Shown here piece by piece: positions 27,220-35,890 of a DNA stretch of 64,000 bases. The translations under genes and the position numbers were made by a program. The stretch's first letter is position 1; every line of letters begins with the position of its first letter. This stretch comes from CAMTUW01 sp947085035 (GTDB lineage Bacteria > Actinomycetota > Coriobacteriia > Anaerosomatales > PHET01): positions 1 to 64,000 of the forward strand of contig CAMTUW010000006.1 in the NCBI GenBank assembly GCA_947085035.1. Direction: 5' to 3'. A model generated the notes under the pieces. It had not been told where the DNA came from, did no database searches, and saw only the letters and a list, made by a program, of their open reading frames with translations.

Positions 27220-27606
27220 TCAGTCCAGCCAGAAGTCCCAGTCCTCGTCGCCATACCAACCCATGATGGCCCATTGATCGGTGTCAATGAGTTCAATGCC
27301 GCTATCCGTGATCCTCAGTACAAAACGGCCATTGGCGCTAGTGATTTCCCAGCCGCCTTCAATCGCGGTCAGTCCTGCGCCGGCGGGACCTTCAGGACCT
27401 TCAGGACCTTCGGGGCCAACGCCACCTGCAGGACCAACGGGACCAGGCTCACCAGGAGCACCAGCGGGACCAGCGGCGCCCATGACACCAGCGGGACCAG
27501 CGGCGCCCATGACACCAGCGAGGCCTCTTTCACCCTTGGCGCCCGTGCGTATTCCGGTGAAGCCGGTCACCCATTCCACTACAAGGCGGTCAGCAATCCG
27601 GTCCAA
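27220..27606 (-). CDS. Collagen-like Gly-X-Y repeat protein
   Basis: A 128-residue frame contains about 19 uninterrupted Gly-X-Y triplets (about residues 22-78; GPA, GEP, GPE, GAA types). They lie between a short N-terminal segment and an acidic, Trp-rich tail ending DEDWDFWLD. Such trimeric stalks occur in surface proteins and phage tail fibres. No signal peptide or anchor is visible. The only start is TTG 27606 without a Shine-Dalgarno, and the open frame continues upstream to a stop near 27685 without ATG or GTG. The gene may therefore be 5'-truncated or domesticated phage debris. Confidence 0.5.
   Translation of the reverse strand: MDRIADRLVVEWVTGFTGIRTGAKGERGLAGVMGAAGPAGVMGAAGPAGAPGEPGPVGPAGGVGPEGPEGPEGPAGAGLTAIEGGWEITSANGRFVLRITDSGIELIDTDQWAIMGWYGDEDWDFWLD
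27464..27517. repeat. Tandem 27-bp duplication in the collagen-like gene
   Basis: Two exact adjacent copies (27464-27490 and 27491-27517) each encode nine residues, that is three Gly-X-Y triplets (GVMGAAGPA). Shorter 9-bp repeats (ccttcagga) follow near 27388-27410. Both point to repeat-number variation by slippage. Confidence 0.85.
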
Positions 27607-27717
27607 GCCGATCGCTTCGGAGCGAAGCGACGCGGTCTCGGTCTGAAAGCTACGTAGTGATCGGCTTGGTTGTCAACTTCGGAGCGTTTCTCGGTGCTTC
27701 TCCTTGATTGCCAAAGT

Positions 27718-27738
27718 TAGTGCAAAGGCCCTTGCACT
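27718..27738. repeat. Short inverted repeat upstream of the rpmH promoter
   Basis: AGTGCAA (27719-27725) and TTGCACT (27732-27738) form a 7-bp stem with a GC-rich six-base centre, about 43 bases before the rpmH -35 element. Operator or weak terminator; no further support. Confidence 0.35.
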
Positions 27739-27780
27739 TAGTCTGGCAAGGCTCCGTCGTGCTGGAAGCTGATCGAAGCA

Positions 27781-27810
27781 TTGACGCAGCCTGTCGCAGA
27801 CACATATAAT
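27781..27810 (+). promoter_or_regulatory. Near-consensus sigma-70-type promoter of the rpmH operon
   Basis: TTGACG (27781-27786) and a perfect TATAAT (27805-27810) are separated by 18 bases. Transcription would start near 27817, giving a roughly 39-base leader to rpmH. Confidence 0.85.
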
Positions 27811-27855
27811 CGTCGGGCTTTGCCCCAGAACGGAGGGGCGGCACTAGGAGGAAAA

Positions 27856-27990
27856 GTGAAGAGAACATACCAACCTAACACTCGGAAGCGCAGCAAGACC
27901 CACGGCTTCCGTGCGCGCATGGCGACTCGTGGAGGACGCGCTATCCTGGCGGCTCGGCGCCGAAAGGGCCGCAAGGTCCTGAGCGCATAG
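27856..27990 (+). CDS. rpmH: 50S ribosomal protein L34
   Basis: A 44-residue basic ribosomal protein of the large subunit. The sequence opens KRTYQPNTRKRSKTHGFRAR and keeps the conserved RGGRAILAARRRKGR. GTG 27856 is the start, with TAGGAGG just upstream. It is first in the rpmH-rnpA-yidD-yidC-jag run, which begins from a strong promoter. Confidence 0.97.
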   Translation: MKRTYQPNTRKRSKTHGFRARMATRGGRAILAARRRKGRKVLSA

Positions 27991-28009
27991 CGATGAAGGA
28001 CGGGACGCG

Positions 28010-28351
28010 GTGCTGTGCGTCATGAGCACCATCAAGTCGGCGCGTGAGATTCAATCGGTCTTCGAGCACGGTCGGAGAATTGCCAACCCGCTGATTGTCG
28101 CACTGATAACACGGACACCCGACGGACGCGGCCACGACGGCCGCGTTGTGTTTATTGCGGGCAAACGCCTAGGGTCTGCGGTATGCCGCAACCGGGCGAA
28201 ACGGGTTCTCAGGGAGGCAGTCCGTCAGGCCGACGGTCCCTGGCCCGGAGTTGACGTCGCCCTGATCGCACGCGAGAAGACAGGCGGCGCTTCTCGCTGC
28301 GAACTGACGCGGGCTCTCGAAGACATCACGAAGCGAGCGGGAATCGCCTAG
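28010..28351 (+). CDS. rnpA: Ribonuclease P protein component
   Basis: The protein subunit that helps RNase P RNA cleave tRNA 5' leaders. The family signature is clear in AVCRNRAKRVLREAVR (about 58-73), with a basic face and central beta-sheet. GTG 28010 has GAAGGA (27995-28000) nine bases upstream. An alternative ATG at 28022 (MSTIKSAREIQSVF) matches the usual family N-terminus, so four residues are uncertain. Its stop codon shares one base with the yidD start. Confidence 0.95.
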   Translation: MLCVMSTIKSAREIQSVFEHGRRIANPLIVALITRTPDGRGHDGRVVFIAGKRLGSAVCRNRAKRVLREAVRQADGPWPGVDVALIAREKTGGASRCELTRALEDITKRAGIA

Positions 28352-28593
28352 TGAGCAGCTTGCTGACAGGAATCATGACGTTTCCTCGTAGGGCGCTGGT
28401 TCTTATGATTCGAGGGTATCGAAGGTTTGTGTCGCCGCTGCTTCCGCCGAACTGTCGGTTCACACCGACATGCTCTGCATATGCGCTAACATCAGTAGAG
28501 CGGCATGGTGTCATCAGGGGTGGGTGGCTGGCTACTCGGCGCATAAGCCGATGTCACCCTTGGAATCCCGGCGGACACGATCCCGTACCCTGA
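28351..28593 (+). CDS. yidD: Membrane protein insertion efficiency factor YidD
   Basis: An 80-residue amphipathic protein of the YidD family, associated with YidC-dependent insertion. The conserved Cys pattern is visible in LPPNCRFTPTCSAYAL and in RISRCHPWNPGGHDPVP. The GTG start overlaps the rnpA stop by one base, so the two are translationally coupled. Confidence 0.95.
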   Translation: MSSLLTGIMTFPRRALVLMIRGYRRFVSPLLPPNCRFTPTCSAYALTSVERHGVIRGGWLATRRISRCHPWNPGGHDPVP

Positions 28594-28623
28594 CAGGCTT
28601 GAGCGAAGGAGAATGACCCCGAC

Positions 28624-29418
28624 ATGGTCGCGCTTTGGGAATCTTTCAAGCACGTCATCTTTCTCTTCCTCCAGCAGATTGAGCTGTATGTAGGCGACTG
28701 GGGGCTGGCCATCATTGTGCTGACGGTGCTCGTGCGCCTCGCGCTGATGCCCTTGACTGTGAAGCAGACCCGCTCGATGTATGAGCTACAGCGGATCCAG
28801 CCGAAGATCAAAGAGATACAGAAGAAGTACGCGAACGACAAAGAGAAGCAGCAGGAAGAGACACTCAAGTTCTATCAGGAGAACAAGGTGAACCCCTTTG
28901 GGGGGTGTCTCCCGATGTTGCTGCAGATGCCCCTGCTGTTCGCGCTCTACGCTGTTCTCGGGGGAATCGAGAGCAAGCCCGGGTTGCTCATGAGGTATCT
29001 CAGCGAGTCGGGAGAAATCGGGCGCTTCTATTTTCTGATTCCAGATATTGCCAAAACTCCATCCATGGTTTTCAAGGCTGATGGCGTGATCGCCGCACTC
29101 CCCTACGCGATTCTTGTGATCCTGTTCGGGTTGAGTGTGTGGCTTCCCCAAGCATTGATGCCCGGAGAGCGCCAGCAGAAGATGATTGGCGCTTATATGG
29201 GCGTGATGATGCTGTTCTTTGGTTGGGGTGCCCCCGCCGGAGTCCTGTTGTATTGGGACGTCTCCAGTATTTGGGGGGTTGCTCAGCAGCAGATAATGAT
29301 GGCAGGACTCAAGAGGCACGAGCAGGCGGAAGCCGACGCTGCGGCAGCCGCAGCCCAGGTTGCACTCGAAACAAAGAAGGCGGCTAAGACCAAGAAGTCA
29401 TCAAAGACTGGTAAGTAG
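28624..29418 (+). CDS. yidC: Membrane protein insertase YidC/OxaA
   Basis: A 264-residue insertase that helps inner-membrane proteins fold and insert. It is the short Gram-positive type, without the large periplasmic P1 domain. Membrane helices lie near 25-45, 95-118, 155-178 and 190-225, and the conserved cytoplasmic loop and LPMLLQMPLLFALY are present. The C-terminus is an Ala/Lys-rich basic tail typical of ribosome-interacting OxaI-like proteins. It starts 30 bases after yidD. Confidence 0.96.
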   Translation: MVALWESFKHVIFLFLQQIELYVGDWGLAIIVLTVLVRLALMPLTVKQTRSMYELQRIQPKIKEIQKKYANDKEKQQEETLKFYQENKVNPFGGCLPMLLQMPLLFALYAVLGGIESKPGLLMRYLSESGEIGRFYFLIPDIAKTPSMVFKADGVIAALPYAILVILFGLSVWLPQALMPGERQQKMIGAYMGVMMLFFGWGAPAGVLLYWDVSSIWGVAQQQIMMAGLKRHEQAEADAAAAAAQVALETKKAAKTKKSSKTGK

Positions 29419-29453
29419 ATCATCTGTCGGCGCGTCCAATTGGAGCGTGAACA

Positions 29454-30209
29454 ATGGAGAACGAGTGCACAACTGAGGGTCCGTCCGTAGAAGAGGCGGT
29501 CGACGCCGCACTTGAGCAACTGGGCGTACAGCAGGATGCAGTGGAGTACGAGGTGCTTGAGGCGGCTGCGCACAAGGTGTTCGGAATGGGCTCTGAGCGG
29601 CCGGCCAAAGTAAGGGTCTGGGTGAAGCAGTCACACCTTGATAGCTTGAAAGAGGCCCAGGAAGTGGCCCGCGACGTCCTCGGAGACGATTTCGGTGACG
29701 GAGCATCTCCGAACACGAGGGCCGATGACGAGAGAAGTCTCAGCGACGAGGAGATCGACCAGGTTTCCGATACCGCAGCGACGGCGCTGCGCGCCATCTT
29801 GGGCAATTTCGGCATCGAAGGGTTCTCAATTGAAGAGTATGAGGGTGACGAGGGCGAGATTATTCTCGACGTTGTTGGCGGTGATCTTGGACTGTTGATA
29901 GGCCGTCATGGCCGCACCCTTGACGCGATTCAGGCGGTGGTAGGCGCCATCACCACCCACTCGTCAGGCTTTCGGTATCCCGTAGTCGTCGACGTAGAGG
30001 GATATCGCCATCGCCGCCGCCAGAAGATCGAGGACATCGCACGAAGAGCCGCTGATCGTGCTGCAAAATACAATCAGGCGGTGAGCCTGAGGCCGATGAC
30101 GGCCTACGAGCGTCGCGTAGTCCACGTCGCTCTCCGGAATGATCAGCGAGTTGTGACCGGTAGTGAGGGAGCTGAGCCCAACCGCCAAGTGGTGGTCAAC
30201 CCCAAGTAG
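29454..30209 (+). CDS. jag: Jag/KhpB RNA-binding protein (Jag-N, KH, R3H)
   Basis: A 251-residue RNA-binding protein, partner of YidC in the operon and known as SpoIIIJ-associated protein or KhpB. Domains in order are Jag-N (about 5-52), an acidic linker, a KH domain with GRHGRTLDAIQ (about 145-158), and an R3H domain ending LRPMTAYERRVVHVAL (about 212-230). KhpB binds many small and messenger RNAs in firmicutes. A hairpin follows the stop. Confidence 0.95.
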   Translation: MENECTTEGPSVEEAVDAALEQLGVQQDAVEYEVLEAAAHKVFGMGSERPAKVRVWVKQSHLDSLKEAQEVARDVLGDDFGDGASPNTRADDERSLSDEEIDQVSDTAATALRAILGNFGIEGFSIEEYEGDEGEIILDVVGGDLGLLIGRHGRTLDAIQAVVGAITTHSSGFRYPVVVDVEGYRHRRRQKIEDIARRAADRAAKYNQAVSLRPMTAYERRVVHVALRNDQRVVTGSEGAEPNRQVVVNPK

Positions 30210-30236
30210 TACTCCCTCAGTAGAGGATCGTTCTTC

Positions 30237-30258
30237 AAGGGCACCTGTGGGTGCCCTT
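30237..30258 (+). terminator. Hairpin terminator after jag
   Basis: AAGGGCACC (30237-30245) pairs with GGTGCCCTT (30250-30258) around TGTG. There is only a short A/T tail (accattt), so it may be partial, with rsmG then transcribed from its own promoter. Confidence 0.6.
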
Positions 30259-30308
30259 ACCATTTGAGAGATCAATCCGTACACACGCCCATTCGCCCCG
30301 CGCGTTGA

Positions 30309-30324
30309 TGTTTCACGTGAAACA
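30309..30324. other. parS: parS centromere site 1 (perfect)
   Basis: TGTTTCACGTGAAACA matches the bacterial parS consensus at all 16 positions. It is the ParB/Spo0J loading site, 41 bases upstream of the rsmG start and 1.6 kb from parB. Confidence 0.95.
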
Positions 30325-30356
30325 TTCGCATCTCGGTTATCATGAAGGCGAAAGGG

Positions 30357-30372
30357 GGTTTCACGTGAAACA
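30357..30372. other. parS: parS centromere site 2, overlapping the rsmG start codon
   Basis: GGTTTCACGTGAAACA matches the consensus at 15 of 16 bases (first base G). It is 48 bp downstream of site 1, and its CACGTG core contains the rsmG GTG start at 30365-30367. Confidence 0.92.
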
Positions 30373-31093
30373 TCTGAATCTCAAGCACCGGGAGCAATTG
30401 GCACGATTGCTTCGCGCGGTCGATCTCGAAGTTGACGCTGAGCCGCTGTCAGCGATGCTGCGACACCTGGACTACGTGATCAGTGTAAACGAGACACTCA
30501 ACCTGACTGCAATTCGAGACGTGTCGGACGCTGTGCGCCTACATATTCTCGATTCCCTTCTAGCGATTCGCGAGGTTCAGGAGGCGCCCCCTGGTGCGCT
30601 TGTCGACCTAGGAACGGGCGGTGGGTTCCCGGGGGTGGAGCTCGCGCTTGCGACGGGGCGAACAACACTGCTCGTGGACTCCGTGGGCAAGAAGGCGGCC
30701 GTCATACAGCGCTTCCTCGTGCAAGAATCCCTCGACTCGTGGATTTCTGTCAGCACATCGCGCGCCGAGGAGTTAGGGCGAACGGAAGCAGGGAAGTTCG
30801 CGGTCGTTACTGCGCGCGCTCTCAGCGCACTACCGTCGCTCGTTGAGCTCGCCGCTCCCCTGTTGGTGCGGGATGGCAGGCTGATAGCACTCAAAGGGCG
30901 TCCTGATGACGAAGAGATCCGCAGAGGAGAGTGCGTCGCCCGGCTTTGCGGGATGGCTCTCGTGTCGAGGCGACGAGTGACACTGCCAGATGGTGGTGAG
31001 CAGAGGGAGATACTCGTTTTTGCTCGGAGAACAAAACCGCAGATCGCCTTGCCGCGGCGCGTCGGACTGGCTCAGAAACAACCGCTGGCCTGA
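30365..31093 (+). CDS. rsmG: 16S rRNA (guanine527-N7)-methyltransferase RsmG
   Basis: A 242-residue SAM-dependent methyltransferase that modifies G527 of 16S rRNA; its loss gives low-level streptomycin resistance in several bacteria. The SAM-binding motif is LVDLGTGGGFPGVELAL (about 79-95), preceded by NLTAIRD and HILDSLL. GTG 30365 lies six bases after AAAGGGGG. A longer reading from 30251 would translate through both parS sites and repeats FHVKH, an artefact of those sites. ParB on parS could affect its expression. Confidence 0.93.
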   Translation: MKHLNLKHREQLARLLRAVDLEVDAEPLSAMLRHLDYVISVNETLNLTAIRDVSDAVRLHILDSLLAIREVQEAPPGALVDLGTGGGFPGVELALATGRTTLLVDSVGKKAAVIQRFLVQESLDSWISVSTSRAEELGRTEAGKFAVVTARALSALPSLVELAAPLLVRDGRLIALKGRPDDEEIRRGECVARLCGMALVSRRRVTLPDGGEQREILVFARRTKPQIALPRRVGLAQKQPLA

Positions 31094-31158
31094 TCGCATC
31101 CGGGCGTGGGCGTAAGGTATACTCCTAGGAAGCGACAGATTGAGAGGGGGATTTGACC

Positions 31159-31950
31159 TTGGACGAACCGTCGTTTTCCCACACAGGGCGCGCCCATATA
31201 CTTGCGGTTGCGAACCAGAAGGGCGGGGTTGGAAAGAGCACAACAGCGGTCAACCTTGCGGCGTGTCTCGGGGAGTTGGGGTGCAAGGTGCTCCTGATCG
31301 ACCTGGACCCTCAGGGGAATGCCACCTCGGGTTTTGGACTGAACAAGAACCAACGTGAGCTATGTGTGTACAACGCCCTGCTCGAAGACACTGAAATAGC
31401 CGCCATCATCGAGCCGGTGGAGATTCCGGGTGTATTTGTGGTTCCTGCGACAATCCAGCTTGCAGGTGCAGAGATCGAACTGGTGTCAGCGATGAGTCGC
31501 GAGAATCGACTGAAGACGGTAATAACCTCAATTGTGGATGATTTCCAGTTCATCATCGTGGACTGTCCCCCATCCCTCGGGCTGCTGACAGTCAATGCGC
31601 TGACGGCGGCCGACGGCCTTCTAATCCCAATTCAGTGCGAATTCTACGCGCTTGAAGGACTTTCGAAGCTGCTTGACAGCATGCGACTGGTGAAGACGCA
31701 CCTGAACCCGGAGCTCGAGGTCTTCGGTGTTGTGATGACGATGTTTGACTCACGCACGAGGCTCGCTCAGCAAGTGGTTGACGAGGTGAAGGACTTCTTC
31801 GGGGCGAAGATGTTTGATGCGTTGATTCCGCGAACAGTCCGCTTGTCCGAAGCCCCCAGCTTTGGGCAGCCGGTGAATCTTTATGACCCATCCGGAAAGG
31901 GTGCGCTCGCGTACCGCAGCTTGGCAAAGGAAGTGATGGATCGTGTCTAA
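31159..31950 (+). CDS. parA: Chromosome partitioning ATPase ParA/Soj
   Basis: A 263-residue Walker-type ATPase that drives segregation of ParB-parS complexes. The deviant Walker A KGGVGKST (about 18-25), the switch DLDPQGNAT and Walker B FIIVDCPPSLG are present. TTG 31159 is chosen because GAGAGGGGG ends eight bases upstream; the in-frame TTG 31153 is only two bases away. A possible -10 TATACT sits at 31118-31123. The N-terminus is short, as in Soj-type chromosomal ParA. Confidence 0.95.
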   Translation: MDEPSFSHTGRAHILAVANQKGGVGKSTTAVNLAACLGELGCKVLLIDLDPQGNATSGFGLNKNQRELCVYNALLEDTEIAAIIEPVEIPGVFVVPATIQLAGAEIELVSAMSRENRLKTVITSIVDDFQFIIVDCPPSLGLLTVNALTAADGLLIPIQCEFYALEGLSKLLDSMRLVKTHLNPELEVFGVVMTMFDSRTRLAQQVVDEVKDFFGAKMFDALIPRTVRLSEAPSFGQPVNLYDPSGKGALAYRSLAKEVMDRV

Positions 31951-32818
31951 GAGAGGCTTGGGCCGCGGGCTGTCCGCACTGATCCCCAGCGCTTCACTGG
32001 AGTCTCATGCAGGTGAGGAGATCACCGAACTCCCTATTGAGCGCATCTCCCCTAATCCTGACCAACCGAGAACCGATATCAATGAGGATTCGATCGAAGA
32101 ACTCGCTGACTCCATCGGAAAGATTGGATTGTTGCAGCCCATCATCGTTCGACCGATGGGAGAGGGCTATCAAATCATTGCGGGAGAAAGGCGTTGGAGG
32201 GCGAGCCGCAAGGCCGGCCTGACCCACGTTATCGTGCGTGTGATGAACAGCACCGAGGTGGAGTCCCTTGAAATCGCATTGATCGAGAACCTTCAACGGG
32301 AGGATCTCAATCCGATGGAAGAGGCCAGGGGGTATCGCAAGCTCCTCTCGGAACACCAGATGACCCAAGCCGAATTGGCTGACAAGGTTTCGAAGTCTCG
32401 ATCCACGGTCACCAACGCACTGAGACTGCTCGACTTGCCCGAGCAGGTTCAGCAGTTGGTATACGAGGGACAGATGAGCGCGGGGCACGCCCGCGCAGTT
32501 CTGGCCGTCCCGGATCAGGCGGCGAGACTTCGGCTGGCTACGAAGATCGCGGAGCAGGGGCTGTCAGTTCGGGAAGCCGAGAATCTTGCGCGTCTGCTCG
32601 CAGCCGGACAGGGCGAGAGAGCGTCACGCCCGGCAACCCCGAAGTCATTCAAGACTGTTGCCAGGCAACTGAGGCGACTGCTTTCGGCCAATGTCCGTGT
32701 CCGGGCTGGCAAGGACAAGAACCGAATAGAGATCGAGTTTCGCAGTGAAGAGGAGCTGGAGCGCATCTATGGGGTTCTTGTCAGCGGGGTTTCCGAGGGG
32801 GGGGCAAACGACCAATGA
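31943..32818 (+). CDS. parB: Chromosome partitioning protein ParB
   Basis: A 291-residue CTP-dependent DNA clamp that loads at parS. It opens with the ParA-stimulating motif RGLGRGLSALIP. The CTPase/ParB-N domain (about 28-115) contains GERRWRAS and ENLQREDLNPMEEARGY, the helix-turn-helix lies around TQAELADKVSKSRSTVTNALRLL, and a C-terminal dimer domain follows. The GTG start overlaps the parA end by eight bases. Confidence 0.96.
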   Translation: MSKRGLGRGLSALIPSASLESHAGEEITELPIERISPNPDQPRTDINEDSIEELADSIGKIGLLQPIIVRPMGEGYQIIAGERRWRASRKAGLTHVIVRVMNSTEVESLEIALIENLQREDLNPMEEARGYRKLLSEHQMTQAELADKVSKSRSTVTNALRLLDLPEQVQQLVYEGQMSAGHARAVLAVPDQAARLRLATKIAEQGLSVREAENLARLLAAGQGERASRPATPKSFKTVARQLRRLLSANVRVRAGKDKNRIEIEFRSEEELERIYGVLVSGVSEGGANDQ

Positions 32819-33108
32819 AGCGGAATACGGAGTATCTCGTCATCGGGCTCCTAGCCGGGGCCGTACTTGGTCTCGCTGCGGGGGTTCTCTTGGCTCCCTC
32901 GAGCGGCACGCGTACCAGGCAGCGCCTCGCAGAAGAGGCCCTGAGGGCCGCCGAGGTCGCACGCGGTATCGCGGATCGCGCCGAAAGAGCTGCTGAGGTG
33001 ATAGGCGGCCGGGTTGATCACTATCTCGGGCGCGACGAGGAGGTCGCGTGGCGCAAGGTCAAGGAGATACGCGAGGGGCTTCAGGGTTACACCCAGACCC
33101 AGGGTTGA
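32815..33108 (+). CDS. YtxH-domain small membrane-anchored protein
   Basis: A 97-residue protein with one N-terminal Gly/Ala/Leu-rich membrane helix (about 7-27) and the YtxH-type continuation LLAPSSGTRTRQRLAEEA. A charged helical cytoplasmic domain follows. YtxH proteins are general-stress associated in Bacillus, with no defined biochemical role. Its ATG overlaps the parB stop (ATGA), so it is the last gene of the parAB operon. Confidence 0.8.
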   Translation: MKRNTEYLVIGLLAGAVLGLAAGVLLAPSSGTRTRQRLAEEALRAAEVARGIADRAERAAEVIGGRVDHYLGRDEEVAWRKVKEIREGLQGYTQTQG

Positions 33109-33151
33109 TGTCAGACCGTCGTGTCACCGTGTGTCTCGAGGAGGGATGCAC

Positions 33152-35890
33152 GTGGCGCTTCACCTGATAGTTGGACCTTCCAGCACCGGCAAGACCGGCA
33201 TGCTGCACCAGCTCATTCGAGCCGACCTGAAGCACGGACGGTCCACGCTGGTCGTCCCCACCGCACCTGATGCACGGCGAGCGTCTCGTGAGTTCGCAGC
33301 CAAGGGGTGGCTGGGCGTTCGCGTCGTCGTGTACGACGATCTGGTAGAGGAGTTGTGGGGGCTGTACGGCGACGGCCGTCGATTCGTCACGGAGGGGGCG
33401 AGACTGGTCTTGTTGAGTCGCGCCGTGCGAAGTGCGCGCTCCAGTCTCGATACGCCGGGAGACAGCGGGGGACTCCAAAGGCTTATGGCAGGGGTCGCGG
33501 CACGCCTCGTCGGTCCGATCTCACCGCAAGGTGAGACCGCAGCCGCCGTGGGAGTGATTCTTGGCGCCTACGTGAGCCTCCTGGAGGGGGAGGGCCTCAT
33601 CGAGCCGACTACCGCGGCAATGTCACTGTCAGCGAACCCTCCACATCTGGAGGGCCCCCTGCGGGTGAATCGTTTCACGGACTTCTCGCCGGCGCAGGAA
33701 CGGTTACTCGTATCACTCGCGGAGTGCACGGACATCGCTGTGGCCCTCACGTGGGAGGAGGATTCGCCGGCGACCGAGGCTGTCGGAGCGCTCGTGGGAC
33801 GCCTGCAAAAGGCGGGAGCGGTTATCGAGGCTGCTGGTGACTCGGCCTACACGGATCCCGGCTTGGAGGCGCTTGCGGTTCACCTGTTTCGAGGGGGGGC
33901 GCCACTGGAGCAGCCGGAATCGCTCACCATCGGTTCAGCTGTCGGCACTGAGGGGGAGTGTGCCGCCGCCGCGATGCTTGCAAGACAGGCGATTCAGCGA
34001 GGGCAAGGGACGGTCGTCGTTACCTTCAGGGACGTCGTGTCCCGGATCGGTCCGCTGCTGACCGCTTTCACTGCGGAGGGTGTGCGTGTGCAAGTGGATC
34101 TGGCTGTTCCCTTCGGGAGCACGCCGTTCGGGCGGGCGTTCTTGGCGCTTCTTGACGCATGCTCTCATCGGGGAGATACGCGGGAGCGGATGATGGCGTT
34201 CCTGCTGTCGCCCTACAGCGGGGTCGAGGCTGATTTGGTCATGCGGCTCGACACCGAGTGGAGACGCGAGCGGCCATCAGGCAATCTGATTATCCGTGCG
34301 GTTGTTCGCCTGGGCGGGGGGGCTGCGCGTGCGGTTGAGGAGGGGTGTCGACTGGGCGCAACCAGATTCAATCGGCAAGGGGCCCTGAAATGGAAGAAAG
34401 TAGCAGATTGTCTCCTGACGGCGGCGTTCAAGATGGAGCACGCGGGACTTCACGCGCCTCAAGACTCCGCGGCTCACCGCTCGGTACTCGACGTCCTTTC
34501 AAGCCTCGAGCAGGTGGAGAGCTACGACGTATCTGAGCGCGACATCGTCAGGGCTTTGGAGACATCCAGAGTCTCAATCGGCGAACCAGGCGAGACCGGA
34601 GACGTCCTAGTCACAGAAATGGAGCGGATTCGGGGACGAAGATTCGATACAGTCATCGTCGGCGGACTCACTGCGGCCGAGTTTCCAGCGCAGCGACCAC
34701 GCGGGCTCGGGGCGGTGATCCTCGAGTCCCTGGGGCAGCCAGTGGGCCCCGAGAACGCGTTGGTGGAGAGAGCCTTGTTCCACGCAACGCTCACTCGTGC
34801 GCGCTCGCACCTCGTCCTCGTGAGCCAGAGCGTCGACGATCGAGGAGATGCCCTGCGCCCCTCCGCGTTTCTGGAGGAAGTCCTCGCAGTGTATGGCCAA
34901 AGCAGTGCGGATCGCGCTGCAACGGGGCCCGTGTTCGACGCGAATCGCTGGGAGCAGCGGAGCGAGGCGACCCGGTTCGCCCCTAGAATCCCACCTAGGG
35001 GCGCGTTGTTTCACGAGGACGTGTTGGCCGATCTCGGTGATGAACGGGAATACAGCGTTTCCGAGATCGAGACGTATGTCGCATGTCCTTATCGCTGGTA
35101 TTACGATCGTGTAGTGCGACCTGAGAGCACCGACCGAGAGTTCGCGACGCGTGAGAAGGGCAGTCTCGCGCATACGATCATTGCGCAGTTCTATGCACGA
35201 TGGGGTGCCGCCGGAGCGAGGCGGGTCGAGTGCGGTGGGATTGATCATGCGCTCGAGGTGCTTGGTGAAGTCGCCCAGGAGGTGGTTGAAGAGGCGCGGC
35301 GCGGTGCGCGCGGACTCTCTGAGCGGCTCGCCACACAAGACGCCCTGCTCTGGGCGCGCGCCGTGGTCAGAGACGACGCCGAGTTCCTCCCCGGGTATGT
35401 GCCGGTACACCATGAGTGGGCGTTCGGGGATACCGCGGGCAGGCCGATCAGACTTGGGGGCGTGAGACTCAAGGGTTCTATTGATCGCGTCGACATCGGA
35501 ACCGCGGGGGTCGTGGTCACCGACTACAAATCCTCGGCCAGCCTGAGCGGAGCCGCCACTTTCGAGAAGAAGGGTCTCATCCAGGTGCCCCTGTACCTCG
35601 CCGCCGCGATGACGGCGCTGGGCACCGAGCCCGTGGGCTGCCTCTACCGCTCGCTGAAGGACCTCTCGGTGAGAGGCGCCTGGCGACAGGATGTTGTTGC
35701 GCCCGGTCGGGGCTGGAGTCGGTCGGATTCCACGGACGCTGAGGGGATTCGTGCGGTCATCGCCGCAGCGGTCTCGAAAGTCGAGGAGGCCGTGGAGGGC
35801 ATGAGGTGCGGACGCATCCAGCCACTCCCCATAGCGGCGAGCGCATGTGAGTACTGTGGCGCCCGGAATTTTTGCAGGGAGGGGAGCTGA
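33152..35890 (+). CDS. addB: AddB-like helicase-nuclease subunit with Fe-S nuclease domain
   Basis: A 912-residue subunit of an AddAB/AdnAB-type enzyme that resects double-strand breaks for recombination. Walker A is VGPSSTGKT near the N-terminus; a degenerate UvrD-like core follows. The C-terminal RecB-type nuclease has DYKSS as its catalytic motif. Four Cys typical of an Fe-S-stapled nuclease are present: one in VACPYRWYY and three in CEYCGARNFC. GTG 33152 is chosen since AGGAGGG (33139-33145) is six bases upstream; the ATG at 33146 touches it. The stop is immediately followed by the next gene's start. Confidence 0.85.
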   Translation: MALHLIVGPSSTGKTGMLHQLIRADLKHGRSTLVVPTAPDARRASREFAAKGWLGVRVVVYDDLVEELWGLYGDGRRFVTEGARLVLLSRAVRSARSSLDTPGDSGGLQRLMAGVAARLVGPISPQGETAAAVGVILGAYVSLLEGEGLIEPTTAAMSLSANPPHLEGPLRVNRFTDFSPAQERLLVSLAECTDIAVALTWEEDSPATEAVGALVGRLQKAGAVIEAAGDSAYTDPGLEALAVHLFRGGAPLEQPESLTIGSAVGTEGECAAAAMLARQAIQRGQGTVVVTFRDVVSRIGPLLTAFTAEGVRVQVDLAVPFGSTPFGRAFLALLDACSHRGDTRERMMAFLLSPYSGVEADLVMRLDTEWRRERPSGNLIIRAVVRLGGGAARAVEEGCRLGATRFNRQGALKWKKVADCLLTAAFKMEHAGLHAPQDSAAHRSVLDVLSSLEQVESYDVSERDIVRALETSRVSIGEPGETGDVLVTEMERIRGRRFDTVIVGGLTAAEFPAQRPRGLGAVILESLGQPVGPENALVERALFHATLTRARSHLVLVSQSVDDRGDALRPSAFLEEVLAVYGQSSADRAATGPVFDANRWEQRSEATRFAPRIPPRGALFHEDVLADLGDEREYSVSEIETYVACPYRWYYDRVVRPESTDREFATREKGSLAHTIIAQFYARWGAAGARRVECGGIDHALEVLGEVAQEVVEEARRGARGLSERLATQDALLWARAVVRDDAEFLPGYVPVHHEWAFGDTAGRPIRLGGVRLKGSIDRVDIGTAGVVVTDYKSSASLSGAATFEKKGLIQVPLYLAAAMTALGTEPVGCLYRSLKDLSVRGAWRQDVVAPGRGWSRSDSTDAEGIRAVIAAAVSKVEEAVEGMRCGRIQPLPIAASACEYCGARNFCREGS

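Noticed and set aside
30251..30364. N-terminal extension of RsmG
   Set aside because: It translates the two parS sites (hence FHVKH twice) and a well-placed Shine-Dalgarno supports GTG 30365.
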